Source: an uncultured Collinsella sp. (GTDB lineage: Bacteria; Actinomycetota; Coriobacteriia; Coriobacteriales; Coriobacteriaceae). From it: 6,430 bases of DNA. Every line of letters starts with the position of its first letter. The first letter of the stretch is position 1. Below the pieces are notes generated by a model. That model saw nothing but the letters and a program-made list of their open reading frames with translations. It was not told the DNA's origin and ran no database searches. A program made the translations under genes and the position numbers. The DNA lies in contig UQWV01000086.1 in NCBI GenBank assembly GCA_900544845.1, positions 1-6,430 on the forward strand, in the 5' to 3' direction. Positions 4,927 through 6,430 of this stretch are shown in pieces.

Positions 4927-5310
4927 CTAGAAACCAAAGCCAAAGCCCGTTCCAGTAATCGCCGAGTACATAAAGTAAACGTTGATCACGTTGAGGAACA
5001 CACCCGTGATGCAACCGTTGCGCAGGTAGCGCTCACACACGATGCGCGCCATGGCGGCGGAGTCATCATTATTTTTTGCCTGGCGTCCCGCCGTAAAGTA
5101 CGTCGCCACGCTCAGCAGCAGATTGAGTACCGGCAGCGCCAACAGCTCGTAGCTCTTGCCCCAGCGCGTCACCTCGCCGGCGGCGTTAAACTTCGTTGCC
5201 ACCTCGGGGCCAATGTTGGGGATAACACACGCTGCAACCACCAGCGGGATCACCGCAAGTACGAGCAGCGCAATACCCATGTACCCAGCTTTTTTGCCAT
5301 ATTTAAACAT
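4927..5310 (-). CDS. DUF1648-type (SdpI-like) small membrane protein
   Basis: 127 residues with a basic N-terminus (MFKYGKKAGYMG) and three likely membrane helices at about 11-33, 55-73 and 100-118. Between the first two lies FNAAGEVTRWG (41-51), the hallmark of the DUF1648 domain found in SdpI-like immunity/signalling membrane proteins and many small uncharacterised ones. The C-terminal SdpI-type helices are absent, so this is a short single-domain form. It ends in the odd tail GTGFGFGF. The gene starts 11 bp after the ychF stop, and its ribosome site AAGGG (5319-5323) overlaps the ychF TAA, so translational coupling is likely. Function is unknown; immunity to a membrane-active peptide is one family role but nothing here shows it. 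Confidence 0.82.
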   Translation of the reverse strand: MFKYGKKAGYMGIALLVLAVIPLVVAACVIPNIGPEVATKFNAAGEVTRWGKSYELLALPVLNLLLSVATYFTAGRQAKNNDDSAAMARIVCERYLRNGCITGVFLNVINVYFMYSAITGTGFGFGF

Positions 5311-5321
5311 ATGCGTCGCCC

Positions 5322-6398
5322 TTACACGTTAAAGCGGAAGTGCACGACGTCGCCATCGGCCATGACATAGTCCTTGCCCTCAATACGCAGCTTGCCGGCG
5401 GCCTTGGCGCCCTGCTCGCCGCCGAGCTCGATGTAGTCGTCGTAGCCAATGACCTCGGCCTTAATAAAGCCGCGCTCAAAATCGGTGTGGATGACGCCGG
5501 CGGCCTGCGGGGCGGTCGCGCCCTGACGAACCGTCCAGGCCTTGACCTCCATCTCGCCGGCCGTAAAGAACGACTGCAGGCCGAGCAGCTTGTAGGCAGC
5601 CTGAGCGAGCACGTCCAGGCCGGGCTGCTCCAGGCCCAGGCTCTCCAGGTAGTCGGCGGCGTCCTCGGGATCGAGCTCGGAAAGCTCTGCCTCGATCTTG
5701 GCGCAGATGGGCAGCGGCTTGACACCATCGATGGGCGCCAGATCGTCGTTGAGCATATCCTCGTCCACGTTGGCCACATACAGGATGGGCTTCATAGTGA
5801 GCAGGAACAGGCCCTTGGCAGCAGCGCGCTCCTCATCGGTCATCTCCATGGATGCGGCGCGCTTGCCCTCGTTGAGCCAGGCAAGCAGGCGCTTGGCAAC
5901 CTCGAACTTGGGCATGAGCTCCTTGTCGCGCTTGGCCTCCTTCTCGAGCTTAGGCAGCTGCTTCTCGAGCGTGCCCATGTCGGCCAGGATGAGCTCGGTC
6001 ATGATGGTGCCGGCATCGCCGGCGGGATCGACGAACTCGCCCGTGCGGCCCACCTCACGCATGACGTTGGGGTCCTTAAAGTAGCGCACGACCTCGCAGA
6101 TGGCGTCGGTCTCGCGAATGTTGGCCAGGAACTGGTTGCCCAGGCCCTCGCCCTCGTTAGCGCCCTTCACCAGACCTGCGATGTCGACGAACTCGACCGT
6201 CGCCGGCACAATGCGACCCGGGTTAACGATGTCGGCAAGCTTTTGCAAGCGGCTATCGGGCACGTCGACGATACCCACGTTGGGGTCGATCGTGGCAAAC
6301 GGGTAGTTGGCGGCAAGGCCGGTCTTTTTGGTAAGCGCGGTGAACAGCGTCGACTTGCCCACGTTGGGCAGGCCCACGATACCGATGGAAAGGGACAC
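5322..6398 (-). CDS. ychF: YchF/OLA1-family ribosome-binding ATPase
   Basis: An Obg-related P-loop NTPase of 358 residues (E. coli YchF has 363) that prefers ATP and associates with ribosomes. Seen in order: G1/P-loop GLPNVGKST (9-17); switch region NYPFATIDPN (31-40); G3 DIAGLVKGA (72-80), with Leu where classical GTPases have the catalytic Gln (the HAS-NTPase trait); a helical insert at about 140-195 (EKQLPKLEKEAKRDKE); NVDE (210-213), replacing the NKxD guanine motif as expected for ATP preference; and a C-terminal TGS domain from about QSFFTAGE (275) to the end. The GTG start at 6398 is chosen because AAAAGGAG (6404-6411) precedes it by five bases and the protein begins as the family does. 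Residue 35, the redox-sensitive Cys of E. coli YchF, is Ala here. The promoter lies beyond the window. Confidence 0.96.
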   Translation of the reverse strand: MSLSIGIVGLPNVGKSTLFTALTKKTGLAANYPFATIDPNVGIVDVPDSRLQKLADIVNPGRIVPATVEFVDIAGLVKGANEGEGLGNQFLANIRETDAICEVVRYFKDPNVMREVGRTGEFVDPAGDAGTIMTELILADMGTLEKQLPKLEKEAKRDKELMPKFEVAKRLLAWLNEGKRAASMEMTDEERAAAKGLFLLTMKPILYVANVDEDMLNDDLAPIDGVKPLPICAKIEAELSELDPEDAADYLESLGLEQPGLDVLAQAAYKLLGLQSFFTAGEMEVKAWTVRQGATAPQAAGVIHTDFERGFIKAEVIGYDDYIELGGEQGAKAAGKLRIEGKDYVMADGDVVHFRFNV

Positions 6399-6403
6399 GA
6401 CAG

Positions 6404-6411
6404 CTCCTTTT
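6404..6411 (-). promoter_or_regulatory. Ribosome-binding site deciding the GTG start of ychF
   Basis: The minus strand reads AAAAGGAG, five bases before GTG at 6398. It supports a non-ATG start for a well-conserved gene. Confidence 0.8.
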
Positions 6412-6430
6412 GGTACAGGTACTTCAAACT

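Overview
The window looks like chromosome from a high-GC actinobacterium of the class Coriobacteriia, most likely Collinsella or a close relative. This rests on GC-rich codons, the GuaA, AnsA and YchF sequences, and a regulator tail (419-712) of a type I associate with Coriobacteriia. It is an inference from sequence character, not from a database search. The left edge (about 1-420) differs: it is visibly less GC-rich and encodes the back half of a Firmicutes-like tyrosine recombinase.

Layout. (1) 10-420, minus: 3' fragment of a tyrosine recombinase, joined abruptly at about position 420 to (2) 419-712, plus: the C-terminal part of an XRE-type regulator that has lost most of its helix-turn-helix. 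Both genes are broken at the same point, so this is a rearrangement scar or an assembly join, not a clean attachment site. (3) 713-1329: about 620 bp without a credible gene. It holds six exact copies of the 9-mer TTTACTCCC, in both orientations, plus two degenerate ones, several hairpins and the guaA terminators. (4) 1330-2928, minus: guaA, complete. (5) 2929-3196: divergent guaA/ansA intergenic region. (6) 3197-4210, plus: ansA, a cytoplasmic type I L-asparaginase. (7) 4233-4451, minus: a complete 72-aa XRE regulator, divergent from (8) 4528-4917, plus: a 129-aa protein I do not recognise. A perfect 24-bp palindrome lies between them on the predicted promoters. (9) 4927-5310, minus: a small DUF1648-type membrane protein, directly downstream of (10) 5322-6398, minus: ychF, in an apparent two-gene operon.

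How the parts relate. guaA and ansA, read outward from one intergenic region, both handle amide nitrogen: glutamine to GMP, and asparagine to aspartate plus ammonia. The XRE gene and the unknown gene look like a self-contained regulator/target pair with a shared operator. ychF and the DUF1648 gene are probably co-translated. The parts most worth a second look are the TTTACTCCC cluster, the regulator/unknown pair with its palindrome, and the recombinase/regulator junction. The metabolic and housekeeping genes look ordinary and intact.
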